Shown: piece by piece, positions 34,101-44,612 of the stretch
How the letters are laid out: each line of letters begins with the position of its first letter
Numbering within the stretch: the first letter of the stretch is position 1
Assembly: GCA_022059125.1 (NCBI GenBank)
Contig: JAEUWY010000004.1
Coordinates: 1,178,001 to 1,242,000 of the forward strand
Direction: 5' to 3'
Length of the DNA: 64,000 nucleotides
DNA from: Corynespora cassiicola
Lineage: Eukaryota > Ascomycota > Dothideomycetes > Pleosporales > Corynesporascaceae
The notes under the pieces: generated by a model
Told to the model about the DNA's origin: nothing
The model's database searches: none
The model's input: the letters and a program-made list of their open reading frames with translations, nothing else
Program-made: the position numbers and the translations under genes

Positions 34101-34695
34101 CGGAACTCGGCCCTAGACCGGGCTGCGACTGTGGGGAAACACGGTAGCGGCCTTGTCCCAGGGCGTCGGCGGACCAGACTTGAGAGGCGGACGTCACGTC
34201 TTGCATCCGACCAGTTCAACGTCCTGCGAAGGCTGCATCGAAGACATGACGGCCATGACAGCCGTGATGGCGGCGACGGCCGTGACTGGCCCCACCGAGC
34301 AGATTTGCGGCGGCGGCGGGGGAGGAGGAGGAGGAGGACCAGGGTTGGAGGCGACAGAGAACCCACGTACCTCGCAGTTGGGGCGGCTTCGGCCTGGAGA
34401 TGTCCTTGGAGGTGATGGAGCGCGAGAACTGGCACATGGCGCGACCGGCCGCGTTGCAGGCGGAGTATTGGGGGATGGGGAAGAAGCAGAGGGGCCCGGC
34501 GGTGCGAAGGGGGCTCTGACCGTCGACGTGGCCGTGGTGGTCTGCGGCGCTGGTTACCGAGTCCTTGCGGAGCGGCCAGTCGTCGTCGTCGAAGGCGTCG
34601 TGTGCACAGTGGAGAGGGTCATGGGAGGCAGAGACGGTCAGCGATGGCGATGGCCAGTCTGAAAAGGAGCTGGAGCCATGAGGAGGCTCGGCCAT
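31144..34695 (-). CDS. DUG2: DUG2-type glutathione-degradosome subunit (WD40 plus M20 peptidase)
   Basis: Five exons: 34695-34371, 33990-33560, 33509-32943, 32894-32708 and 32657-31144, giving 1007 residues. Introns 2-4 are 48-50 bp; intron 1 is 380 bp. The N-terminal half contains WD40 repeats (SILALAVSSECIFAGTQGG, ILVSGGGDGRILLW, FVTGGNDNTVVIWDV). The C-terminal half is an M20 metallopeptidase: FYGHYDVI, GRGVSDNKGP, IEGEEESGS and HPDLHSGVDG, with metal ligands present. Dug2 pairs with the amidotransferase-like Dug3 to remove glutamate from glutathione in the cytosol, and Dug1 splits Cys-Gly. Intron 1 fits GTACGT...GGCAG; the nearer CTGACAG acceptor breaks frame. A 50-residue Ser/Ala-rich insert sits before the last catalytic strand. 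The oxoprolinase gene in the same window belongs to the linked gamma-glutamyl cycle. Confidence 0.9.
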
Positions 34696-35122
34696 AGCTC
34701 ACCGCTCTCGCCTGGCAATGGCCAAATTTCTGACTGTTTCTGATATGGTGTGCGATGGCTCGTGGATGGCGAGATGTGCCGGACCTCGAGGCAACAGGAG
34801 CAGCAGCAGCAACTGCAATTGACAAGTAAGGGCTGGATATCTGGCTATGTCCAAAGGTCCCCTCATTCACCCTCATGCAGAGAACGGCAGCAGCAACCGC
34901 CTGCTCTCCCAGAGCCTACTTATCTCCAGCGCTCCTGCTACACGGTGCGCAGAGGGCAGGCACAGCGGCGACCGCTCTTTCTGGGCCTGTGGCCAGCCAG
35001 CCCCCATGACGCCGCCGCCGCTGCCTCCCACGCGGTCGCTGCTTCCCACCGCAGAGAGCGTGTGCTGGGCGTCCCTTCCCGCTCCATTGTTTACACTTTG
35101 CGTGCCTGCCCGCTGATTGCTT

Positions 35123-35153
<31 letters not shown>

Positions 35154-36918
35154 CTGCTGCCGTCCCACGCCGTGCTACGCCGTGCCACCACTTCTCCCCA
35201 TCTCATCATTCACGTCCGACATGTCGCCAGCGGCCTGCCCACCTCGCCTTGCTTTTCAGAACCGCCATGTCGCCGTGCCGCCTCGCCTCGTCGTCTCGTC
35301 GCCTCTAGCTCGAGCATCGCGGTACGGGCTCTCCCTCCCACCCTCTAGTCTACCAGACGATCCATGCGGCGGCTCGCCCCTCCATCATGCCCGCCGCCTG
35401 CATGCGTTCCCGCCAAACAGAGGCGCGTCGCCCTGCGCACAACTGGCCGCGACGGCTAAGGCTGGCTGTGATCGCCGTTGAATCGTTCCGACCGTCTTCC
35501 GATTGTCCGGCATTGCTGCCCCCTCCTTGCCTCCATGGGACACCTGGCCCGGGCCTCTGCCAGAGACGTGGGTGGCATCCCTCAACCAATATTGCCTCAC
35601 CTTTTCTCCTCCACGCGAGATGACTCGCCGAGCAGATTTTTCCACTCAAAGCCAATAAAATGATGGCGGGCGCGGATGGCGGATGGCGGAACCAGGGCGG
35701 CCAGCGGGTGGGTGGGATGGGGCGTGGAAGCGTGGAAGCGTAGATGATGTGTACGCGACTTGACCATTCTGGGGGTGCGCATCCAGGCAGCCAGCGCTGC
35801 TACTCCATGGCCAACAGACGGCGACTACGGCCAGACGTTCCCGTCGCAGCCATTGCCATTGCCACCGCCCGCGATTACGCAGCGCTCAGCTCAAGTCGGC
35901 CGTCTACCACGCCTCTACACCACTCTCGCCTCTTCGACGACGAGACATCACAGGCGGACTTGACGCCGCACCGCCACAGCGCGCCACACGTTGCGTGGCT
36001 GGGGACGGCACCAGCTGATGAGGCCGAAACCCTGGGCCGATCACGATAGCTGGCGGCCGGCTCCTCCTTGACAACTCAGTGACCTCTGACCGTGTATCTG
36101 TACTTGGGCAGCAATCCGCCGTCATCGTCTTTGCGCCGCACGCGCACGCGCGCATGGCCCTGCCGCATCTTGCAGCTAGATCGCCCTGCGCTGTTGCATC
36201 AGCATGCGTGAGACCCCATTCCGAGCAGCGACACGTCCCAAGACGCTGCGCGCGAAATTCTGAATCCACGGCTACTTACCACAGCCGTGCCAATAGCAGG
36301 TATCCCGGCGCCCATGCGCGGCCGAATATGCGGGCAGCGTATCGCCGTGCATCGTCTAGTAGCGTCGTCTTGGATGTCCTGTTACAAGACGACACGCACC
36401 AACCTCATCCGTCTTCCCCGACACCTCACGGCGCCTGTGCTGTGCAAATGCCTCTGCGGGCAGCGCATTGACTGGCGAAGCCGACTGGATCCCTTGAAGC
36501 CCTTGAAGCCCGACCTCGCACCTGACCAACAGCCGTCCCCCGTCAGAACCACCAGCGCCAACCTGCACATGCCATGGCTGCCCTGCCCCGGCTCTAGCCC
36601 GCCTTGCCTCACTTAACCCTCTGCTCTGCAACCCTCATCTTCTCCATTATTTTTGGTCGCGCAATCCTGAATAAAGACCCTGGGCGGGGACGCCGTTTGA
36701 AACCAGCCACCCGGGCACTGTGGAGCGGGCGCAAGCTACTGTGACCCGAGCATTGATTATTCCTGACCGCCTTTACCCAGTCGCAGTACTTGTTGACCGA
36801 GTACCACGTCTTCGTCGACCTCTTGCCTGTCATCGACGCGGTTCTACGTTCCACCACTTGAGCCCACGAGAGCTGCAGCCTTGCTGCATCTGCCTGCCGT
36901 GAGCTGCCAGCCGTAGCC
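34696..36918. other. Long GC-rich intergenic region
   Basis: This 2.2-kb divergent promoter region between DUG2 and the next gene is GC-rich and full of short repeats. Long open frames (for example 34750-35481) are low-complexity and overlap on both strands, so I do not call them. Confidence 0.5.
35124..35160. repeat. Microsatellite (TGCC)7 followed by TGC units
   Basis: Seven perfect TGCC units at 35124-35151 run into TGCTGCTGC. It lies in the long DUG2-side intergenic region. Confidence 0.9.
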
Positions 36919-38262
36919 ATGGGCGTCGGCGAGACCATTACCGTCATCAACAAGTCGGGGAAAGTGGTGAAGAGTGTGAGTCCACCCTGACGTCGTCCCA
37001 AATCCTACACCGACTTGACTGCACAGTCCATGGTACTGACCGCCCACCAGAGCAAGCACATCGTCAATGTCTTCAAGGAGGCCAGGTCTGCCTACCGCGA
37101 GCGCAAAGCTGAGATTGAGGCCGAGCGCAAAGTCCAGGCGGAGGAGAAGAAGCTCCGCGAGGGCATCAAGTCGATCCGCCTCGACGACGACGTTCAGTCG
37201 CGTGCATCGTCGCGCCACTCCAAGCACTCCAGGGCCACCCACCGCTCATCCAAATCCCACCGCCACCACAAGCCGCCGCTTGAGCGTGGCTACACCGACA
37301 GCTTCTATGCCAACGATGACACCCCGCGTCGCGCCCGCACCCGCTTCGAGGACGACCTGGCGAGCGAGGGCCGCGAAGGCCATCAGAAAGAGATAGCACG
37401 TCGCCACTCTGAGATGGCCGTGCAGCGCGCGCCGCCCGTCAAGTCGACGCGCTCCAAATCTGAGCCCCACATCGACATGGACCTGGCCTACGGTGACGTG
37501 CCCCCACCTCTCCCCATGAAGAAGTACGACGATGTCGAGCTGCGCGAGAAGGCCTCCAAACTCACAATGCTCCTTGACGAGGCCAACTGCTTGCAGCACA
37601 CGGCCACAACCATGATCGACAGCCTCCAGAAGAACCCTGATGCCCTTGCCGCTGTAGCGCTAACCTTAGCCGAGATCAGCAACATCGTCGGCAAAATGGG
37701 CCCCGGCGTTTTGACTACCCTCAAGGGCAGCTTTCCTGCCGTTGTTGCCCTGCTAGCCAGTCCGCAATTCATGATCGCTGCTGGTGTTGGTGTTGGTGTC
37801 ACTATTGTCGCATTCGGTGGTTACAAGATCATCAAGAGACTTCAGGCTCAACAGGAGGAGCCCGTCATGGAACAGCCAGTCGCTGCTGCTGCCGAGGAGG
37901 AATATCAGCTAGACGAGCTCGAGACCCAGGAGCTCAGCCGCATCGAAAAGTGGCGTCGGGGTATCGCAGATGTGGAAGCCCAAAGCCAAGGCACTACTGT
38001 CGATGGCGAATTCATCACGCCTGGAGCTACACGCCACCTCGTCGCCGAGGGCGTTCTCGATGAGGATGACATCAAGTCCCGCCGCAGCGCAAGAATCAGG
38101 GATGATGATGCTCGGTCCCACAAATCCCGAGCCAAATCTGTCAAGAGCTCGAAGTCAACAAAGTCGACGGCCTCGCGCAGCAAGTCCACCAAGGACAGCA
38201 AAAGCAAGAAGAAGGAACCTTCCGGACTCAAGATGCTTTTCCGATCGCACACGTTTCATTGA
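36919..38262 (+). CDS. Conserved fungal protein with central hydrophobic hairpin, function unknown
   Basis: Two exons, 36919-36975 and 37051-38262, give 422 residues. The N-terminus MGVGETITVINKSGKVVKS joins SKHIVNVFKEARSAYRERK, followed by a coiled-coil stretch (KAEIEAERKVQAEEKKLRE), a Ser/His/Arg-rich linker, a helical region (REKASKLTMLLDEANCLQ, GKMGPGVLTTLKGSFPAVV) and a hydrophobic segment (MIAAGVGVGVTIVAFGGYKI) that may enter a membrane. The tail is rich in Ser/Lys (AKSVKSSKSTKSTASRSK). A second acceptor at 37026, 24 nt upstream, would add eight residues in frame; I chose the downstream one because it gives the smoother KVVKS-SKH join. The arrangement resembles a widespread ascomycete family without assigned function. 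Confidence 0.82.
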
Positions 38263-39075
38263 TCTTCTACGTACGTCTTCTATCATAGCGTTTGGCGTTA
38301 CGTTATATTCTGCATTTTCATACCACTAGAGCAGCGGTTTTGACATCTCGTCGATGTGTACTTTTTTCCTTTGGATGGTTTTGGCGCTTGGAATTTCGGT
38401 GTACATCGAGTGTACATCAGCCGCGCCGTTTATAAAAACGACTTCATGTTGGATGGTTTACGTTACCTATGTGTTCTTCCCTACAATACGACGGCGGGTG
38501 CTTCACCTAGCTCTGTAGCTTCTTCTACCATATCTCTCGTTTCCCTCTATTCCTTGTCAATGACAAGTCGGCATTGTCCCTATAGGGCTATGACAGCAAT
38601 TTCATATATGCCTCTCAGATATCGACAATCTCCATCCGGCATGACTGATACTTGGATCCATGATACCAGATCGAACCTGTGCAATCTCATGTGAATGGTC
38701 CTCGAGTCTCGGCATTGTCCTTGTTCTCATGGTACCGCAACATCGTGTGCTTAGTGACGAAGTCCCGTCGGTCGTTAGCGATTTCTTTGTTTACTTTGAA
38801 GCTTTGTGCCTACTCTAGGAACCTGCGAGTCATTGTTCTCACGAATCAAAGACATGTTCTCAATCAACCCGAACTTCAAAGACACCACTTCGCCCGTTGG
38901 TGAAAGTCTTTAGGCAAACATTACGTCTAAAGCTTGATGAATAGTTTGAAACGCAAGTATTCCATACTGATATCCATATTAACAAGGTAAGACAAATACC
39001 ATAATTAACATGTCATCGCAGGATCACTTGAAACAGCAAGACGGCAAAAGACACTGAACAGGCATACAGCACACC
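38263..39075. other. Intergenic, no gene recognised
   Basis: This is the 3' region of the preceding gene, and then moderately AT-rich sequence leading to the broken orphan locus. ORFs here are short and unsupported. Confidence 0.5.
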
Positions 39076-41564
39076 ATGGATCACGACGTCGCACCAACCA
39101 ACGGATTCCCTAAGCATATGCCATCTGCTATTAACACATGCTTCCTTGAACACTCATGGTCCCGTCAACTCCCCCCCTCTGGCCTGCCCTGGCCTCCAAC
39201 AGCCTGGTTTCAAAGTAACTACGAGATACTTTCCAATGCCCTTGATGAGCCAGCTACTTCCTCAGCCCCAAGCTATCTATCAACTCTGGTCACCCTTCTA
39301 TTCGACAGAATTCGAACTACAGCCAACCATGAAGAAGTAAGTCATCTTGGATGAAGACGTAGATACAGCCGGGTTTACAATGGAGGACCGGCGATCTGCC
39401 CACCTGCTTTTCTCGTGTCTCCTTTATGGCCTGGAGCTTTTCGGCGCTGATAGCGAAACGAGCCCTCTGCATGAATTCCGTCAGTTCCGCGGCGATATTA
39501 GACTCGCCGTTCTGCTCTCACAGTCCCATTCCTTCCATGGCCAGCTTTACGGAGACCAGGCTGGCATGAAGGAGTGTTTGGATGATATAAGGCCGTCCTA
39601 TTTTGTTGTTGATTCTATCGAGATCATAGGCCAATTTATACCCGAAGCCTTTGTCGATGCTCTTGCGCCGAGATTCGACCTTTGAGACCTGCAGAATTGG
39701 AAATGCCACTTTCTGGATGATTTAGCGAAGCTCTCTCAGTCCATTCGCGCTAGACATAAGCCGAAGGTCTCATCACGGGGGTCCAGTGGCACTGCCGCGA
39801 AGAGAATCTCAGATGTGCAAGGCGAAATTGAGGAAACCCTGAGCAGCGCCATGAAAGACATGAGTACGGACATTCTGACCGGATTTGCGGTGAAGTTGGC
39901 GCAATGGAGAAGTCTCGGACACAGTCGACAAGAAACCCGAGCAGATGGTGACGATGATGAGGGCCAAGACCAGATGGAATATTCAATGGCTCAAATAACC
40001 CCACAGATATCAGAAAAAGACGGGGGAGTCTATGCCTTCGGATCAAACGATGTATTGTGAAGACATTGAGTCAATACGCACGCGGTCAACGAGCTCGCAG
40101 GTGTCAAGGAGAAGTTCTAAGAGGAAAATAATAAGTTTTGGTTCCCGAGCATTCAAACCCCATTCAAAAAGAAGAAAGGGCAAGAATGGCGGGGGTTTAC
40201 CGACCAAGTCGGGCTCAAGTTCAGACTATCCTGATGGTATAGATGAGCAAGATATCGACGCTGTGGATGAGCTGCTCCAGAATGATGAAATTGACGAGAA
40301 AGAACTAAGGGCTGAGGTCGAAGTGCAGATTGAATTCTAGAGACTGGCAGAGGAGCAGAGACTGAAGAGGGAGAGATTCGCTGGGGTGGAGATTTTGGAG
40401 GGGTAGAGAGTGGCTAGTGAAGAGGGCAAAAAGCGACGAGCAGAGAATAAAAGGACTGGGAGAGGTTGGCAAGCTAGGAAAGCCGCAAAGATAAGAACTA
40501 AGCATGCTCCAGCTAAGCATCGAATTGATACCGAGTTGTGAGCCGCCACCGATGAGCAGCCAGACCAAAAAGATGAAGCCGGGCAGCCTCAGGAGCAAGA
40601 ACAGATAACCCCTACCTCGCCATCTTCGCCATCATCTGCTCCATAAATTTTTTTTAAATCACCGAGACCTTTGGATCGAAGACACAAGTCCAAAATCACC
40701 ACCGACATTAAGAGTTCACCCACCTCATCAAGTGCAACCAAATCCTCTTCTTCTTCAAACTCCCTATCCGGGAATGACGACCCTACTGACGATAGTTCCA
40801 ACCCAGGAGGAGATAAAGGGGGACGTGGTGGGCGTGGAGACAGGGGAGATCGAGGCGGCGGACGTGGAGGAAACCGCAATCCAAACAATACAGCTCCAGC
40901 TCCAGCTGTTAACCTCCGCCACTCTGCCCGCCTAAAAGGCCGCCCACCTCCAAGATACACCCACGGTATTCTTCCTAAACCTGTGAATTCTTCCAAGGAA
41001 AAAGTCACGAAGAAGCCTGTTCTAGCTCGTACCTCTCTCAAGCCGAAGAGCACAATAGGTGGGCCAGGTTCGGAAATTAAAATGCACTCTATGAAGCAGA
41101 ATGCACTTGACTATCATGTCTTATCTCAAGGGTGTATAGAGATAAAAGGAATTTTTCAAAATGGAGAGATAGTTCCTACGGGCTTGCTTAATAGCATCGC
41201 AGAAGAGAAAGAAGCAGCAAATCCGCCCGAGACTCGAGTCAAAGCATCTGTTCCGACCATGCCTGAGGTCCTATCCCAACGGAAAAGGGTGGAAATAGTC
41301 GCAACGTCAATAAACCTAGAGAATAAGATGACAAAAGATAGCCTGGAGGTGCCCCCAGCGCGGAGGCGTCATGAGGTGACGCAGGTACGCAAGAGAAGAA
41401 TAGGAGTACATGGTGATGAGGAGATCGAGTTAGGGTCACCCACACTTGCTCTGAAAAAAAGACAAAGAAAAGGCGAGAAAGGGGCCCAGGATAGGGTACG
41501 AGATGACGGTGATACAGTGGTTGTTGCGCAGTGTTTGGCTAAAGAAAAAAATAGTTGGGGTTGA
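39076..41564 (+). pseudogene. Broken long orphan gene with multiple nonsense codons
   Basis: The reading path starts at ATG 39076. It shifts frame once near 39340 (after TANHEE, where GTAAGT looks like a donor but leaves only a 26-31 bp intron) and again near 40030-40060. In-frame stops lie at 39683 (TGA), 40338 (TAG), 40404 (TAG), 40539 (TGA) and 40644 (TAA), with protein-like sequence on both sides of each. Every one of these can come from CGA, CAG or CAA by a single C-to-T change. The conceptual protein of about 800 residues has a folded-looking N-terminal part (RRSAHLLFSCLLYGLELFG, SIEIIGQFIPEAFVDAL), a charged middle with coiled-coil tendency, an RGG-type glycine/arginine tract (GGRGGRGDRGDRGGGRGG) and a basic C-terminus. 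I recognise no domain. It is most likely a dead gene. Confidence 0.65.
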
Positions 41565-42291
41565 AGACCTACTAGGGAAGAAATGGAAGAAAGTTGGGAG
41601 GGCTGCAATGCGGAGGATTAGTTTGTGAAGGAAGGAGGAGATTTCAAAAAATTGAAGGTTGGAGAGAGTTTGTTCATTACTGCTGAGTAGAGTTGATGAG
41701 GTCTTGGGTGGTGCAAACTTGTTATTGGTATCTATTTAGCAGCACAAATCTGTTGAAAGCATAGAAAAAAAAGTTATTCCGATGAAATTCATCTCTGAAG
41801 ATGATTTATCAGGACCAAAAGAAGGAATGTGAATAAAATCCACCATCATGTCCATTAAAATCTGCATACAGCTCCTAAATCTTCTTGGTCATGCGAGCAA
41901 CCACTTGCTTCTACGTAGACAACTACCCGCGCAGAGCTGACGGTGTTTCTGACAAGTTTTTTGCTTAGCGCAAGTTCATCAGGCTAGTGTTACGTTTTCA
42001 GCATAAACCTCAACCTTGCGCAATTTCTTTGTTCTTTGTTAGCTACACCTTACACAGAAAGAGACTCTCATGACATCATTTCTTCGAGCTAGGATCCTCT
42101 AATACGTGAGACATAAGCCCAAATAGGCCTTCCATTGTACTCTTTGTACCCCTTGCAAGCCTTAGGTCGACAACACCGCTAACCAGTGAGTTCACTTCAC
42201 TAACAGTGAAACGATGAGCATACTAACATGGTTTTACCAAGACAAAAAGTCCGCTACTGAAAGGACGTCAGTAATCCAAAAATTCTCTATC
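41565..42291. other. Intergenic, no gene recognised
   Basis: This separates the two orphan loci at 39-43 kb. No coding signature was seen. Confidence 0.5.
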
Positions 42292-43262
42292 ATGCCACCC
42301 AAGAGAAGGGTTACCCATATCAAACCAAAAATTATGAGACTCTCGACTATATCGACGCGCGCCGAGGTATCACCAGCCTTGCAGATGCCTTCTCCCCAGG
42401 TCTCTACCCAAAACACGAAAGGAACCCCGCAAAATGGGGCGTGGGGTTTATTCAAGGCCTAGAATGCCTAGAATTCTTCGACGACAACATAATTCACGTA
42501 CGATGCCGCCTTCAGGAGGAAGTTGACAGGCGCGTTAGCGCCAAACGCCGGTCTACTCGCAAAGTGACATATCTCACGCAAGAAGACCTTGATGCCGTTT
42601 ATAGCTGGTATCTGTCTAGCAGCACAAGCGAAGCAGGCGCGTCTGATGAGGAAGAGACGGTGAAGATGCACGCTGCCAGCCCTCGTGCCACTCTTACTCC
42701 GACGGCCCAGCGGGTGACAGTGGCATCAAGGGCTAAGACAGTGCCAAAAGCTCGGACTAATATGCACTCTGTAGACGAGAAGGTAGGATACCAAGGAGTC
42801 AATCGTCTTGCGACTCCGAACCGTTCCTTTGTCCTGCCGATGCCTTCGGCGACTACTGTCCTCCCTTCAAAACCGGTCCCGCAATCCCGCATCGACATTA
42901 TGGGTTCCGGAATACTGACCGGGGGCAAGCGATCTGCCTCCAGTTTGGAGTATCAGCCTGAAAAGCGCGTAGAGCTCACCTCTTCGCAGCCAAATGTACA
43001 GTCTTCCCCTCCTGAGGACGAAGATTTATATCTCATACTGAAAGAACTTCCTGGTATTCCAATGGATATGACTGCAGATGAACAACTTGAATTGATCGAG
43101 AGGAGGGCGATGATGGTGGACGCAATCGAAGAGGGCTTCGAGAGCATGGGAAAAGTAGAGCGATTGTTGGCACAGGAGACAGACTTGCAGAGGAAGGCGC
43201 TTGTGAGAGGTCTTAGAGAGGGTTTGAGATTTTCGAGGGGGACCTTGGAAGGGAGACGGTAG
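42292..43262 (+). pseudogene. Orphan gene with a single frameshift, function unknown
   Basis: The ATG at 42292 starts MPPKRRVTHIKPK. One base appears to be missing in the A-run at 42327-42331, after which the third frame continues YETLDYIDARRGITSLADAF and WGVGFIQGLECLEFFDDNII to a stop at 43260-43262. With the missing base restored the protein would be about 323 residues. The N-terminal third looks globular, the middle is low-complexity and Ser/Thr/Pro-rich, and the end is helical (ELIERRAMMVDAIEEGFESM). No intron explains the shift: the only GT...AG pair is 18 bp. Because the lesion is a single base in a homopolymer, a sequencing or assembly error is possible and the gene may be intact. No known domain was recognised. 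Confidence 0.55.
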
Positions 43263-43758
43263 GGCTGGATCATGGATGTTGCGACCTCACATTGAATATT
43301 GATTGGAGTCGAAAACAGGGGATCTGTGCGGTAGATTCGATTGAGAGTGACTCAAGAAGACATTTAAGGACCATGGACAGTGTTTAAATCTTGACGATAT
43401 CAACGAAATGAAGGATAAAAGACTGCATTGATTACAAATACAAAGTAACAGATTCTCTGCCTAAGTTTATGATGGAATCGAAATCTATTTGGAGAGCTCA
43501 CCATGATTATCTTAAAGAACAGGAATATAATCATGTGTCGCGGACCCACTGACGTTTCCTTTCCCTCGGAAGGTGGAGGAAGATTGATTACGGGAGATAA
43601 TTTTTCGAGGAATGAGATGAAAATGCTCGGGGCATAATAAAAATTGACTAGACGCTGACCCGTTGCAGTCCATCAGCCCGTATCCAGGCCCGCAGTGTGC
43701 GGCGCAGTAAGTAATGGTGCCTTGCGTGGCCGTCTGCTTTGCCGCAATAATGACTTCC

Positions 43759-43760
<2 letters not shown>

Positions 43761-43789
<29 letters not shown>
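43761..43789. repeat. Microsatellite (CT)14
   Basis: A perfect CT dinucleotide run of 14 units plus one base. Confidence 0.95.
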
Positions 43790-43791
<2 letters not shown>

Positions 43792-44541
43792 GCCTGCTCT
43801 CCTCCCTCCTAATGCATCCAGACAGTGCAGACATGCCGTCCCCCGATGATACGGACTCGCCCCGAATCTGGACCAGATGATGTGACACATGACAGGTGCT
43901 TATGCCCGTGGACCGGGGCGACAAGACACGGGCCCCGAAAAGAGCAACAGAGCGCTCGAGCAACAGCAATGCGAGTCGTGGCACCGGAGGATAGGTTCCT
44001 CCCTTGGCCGGACTCGGGAACGGTTCTTGGAGATCAACAGAGATGGACTCGGCAGGCCTTGGGCATAAGAGCACCGGGAGGCGTCGGCGGCGGGGGAGAC
44101 GGAGCTAAGGCCGAGCAAAGACGAGGCAGGACACATGATGGAGGGTCGGGGCGATTGCAGAGCAGAAGAGGGCGCCGGGCTCCCAGTTCCCAGTTCCCAG
44201 CAGTTCGGATGGGGTTGTTTGAGCGCGGTGAGGTGTGAGGTGGGATCTGCCGTCTTGTCCCCATCGGCTTAGCTGTAGGGCGTGATTGGCCGGGGCGCGA
44301 ACACCTCGCCCTCATGGCTGCCCGTGCTGGTTCCCTCCACACCCCGGGCCTGCATGGTAATAAAGCGGCTGTGGAGCTCGATGCCGCATGCCACCAGGCC
44401 ACCAGGCCGCTCGCATCGGTGCTACTCCCCCGCCAGCATGCCAGCCAGAGGCCTCCTTCCCCAACCGTCCTGCTCCTCCGCCATGGCTCCATGCCTCGTC
44501 CACGCTCTCCGTCCCCGTCCTCTCCCCTCTCCCCCCTCCCC

Positions 44542-44545
<4 letters not shown>

Positions 44546-44572
<27 letters not shown>

Positions 44573-44581
44573 CTCTGCCTC
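44546..44581. repeat. Microsatellite (TGCCTC)6
   Basis: Six perfect hexanucleotide units end 31 bp before the start codon of the DHA2 transporter, so they probably lie in its 5' UTR or core promoter as part of a polypyrimidine tract. Confidence 0.95.
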
Positions 44582-44612
44582 AGTCGCAGCCTCAGTCGCA
44601 CTCTCGCCCACT

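Larger units (their letters stand above)
43263..44612. other. Intergenic, no gene recognised
   Basis: This is upstream of the DHA2 transporter gene. The left half is AT-rich, the right half GC- and pyrimidine-rich with two microsatellites. The open frames around 43825-44490 are repeat-driven. Confidence 0.5.

Noticed and set aside
33551..34695. Plus-strand ORFs of 169-192 codons across the DUG2 5' exons
   Set aside because: They oppose well-supported WD40 exons and the long intron and show no motif of their own.
34750..35481. 243-codon open frame on the plus strand upstream of DUG2
   Set aside because: It is low-complexity, GC-driven and includes the (TGCC)7 microsatellite; overlapping frames of similar kind exist on the other strand, and no motif is present.
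39340..39376. Intron with donor GTAAGT in the broken orphan gene
   Set aside because: The available acceptors leave only 26-31 bp, which is too short; a frameshift is the better explanation.
42370..42390. Intron explaining the frame change in the 42.3-kb orphan gene
   Set aside because: The only GT...AG pair is 18 bp, and the sequence on both sides reads as continuous protein in the downstream frame.
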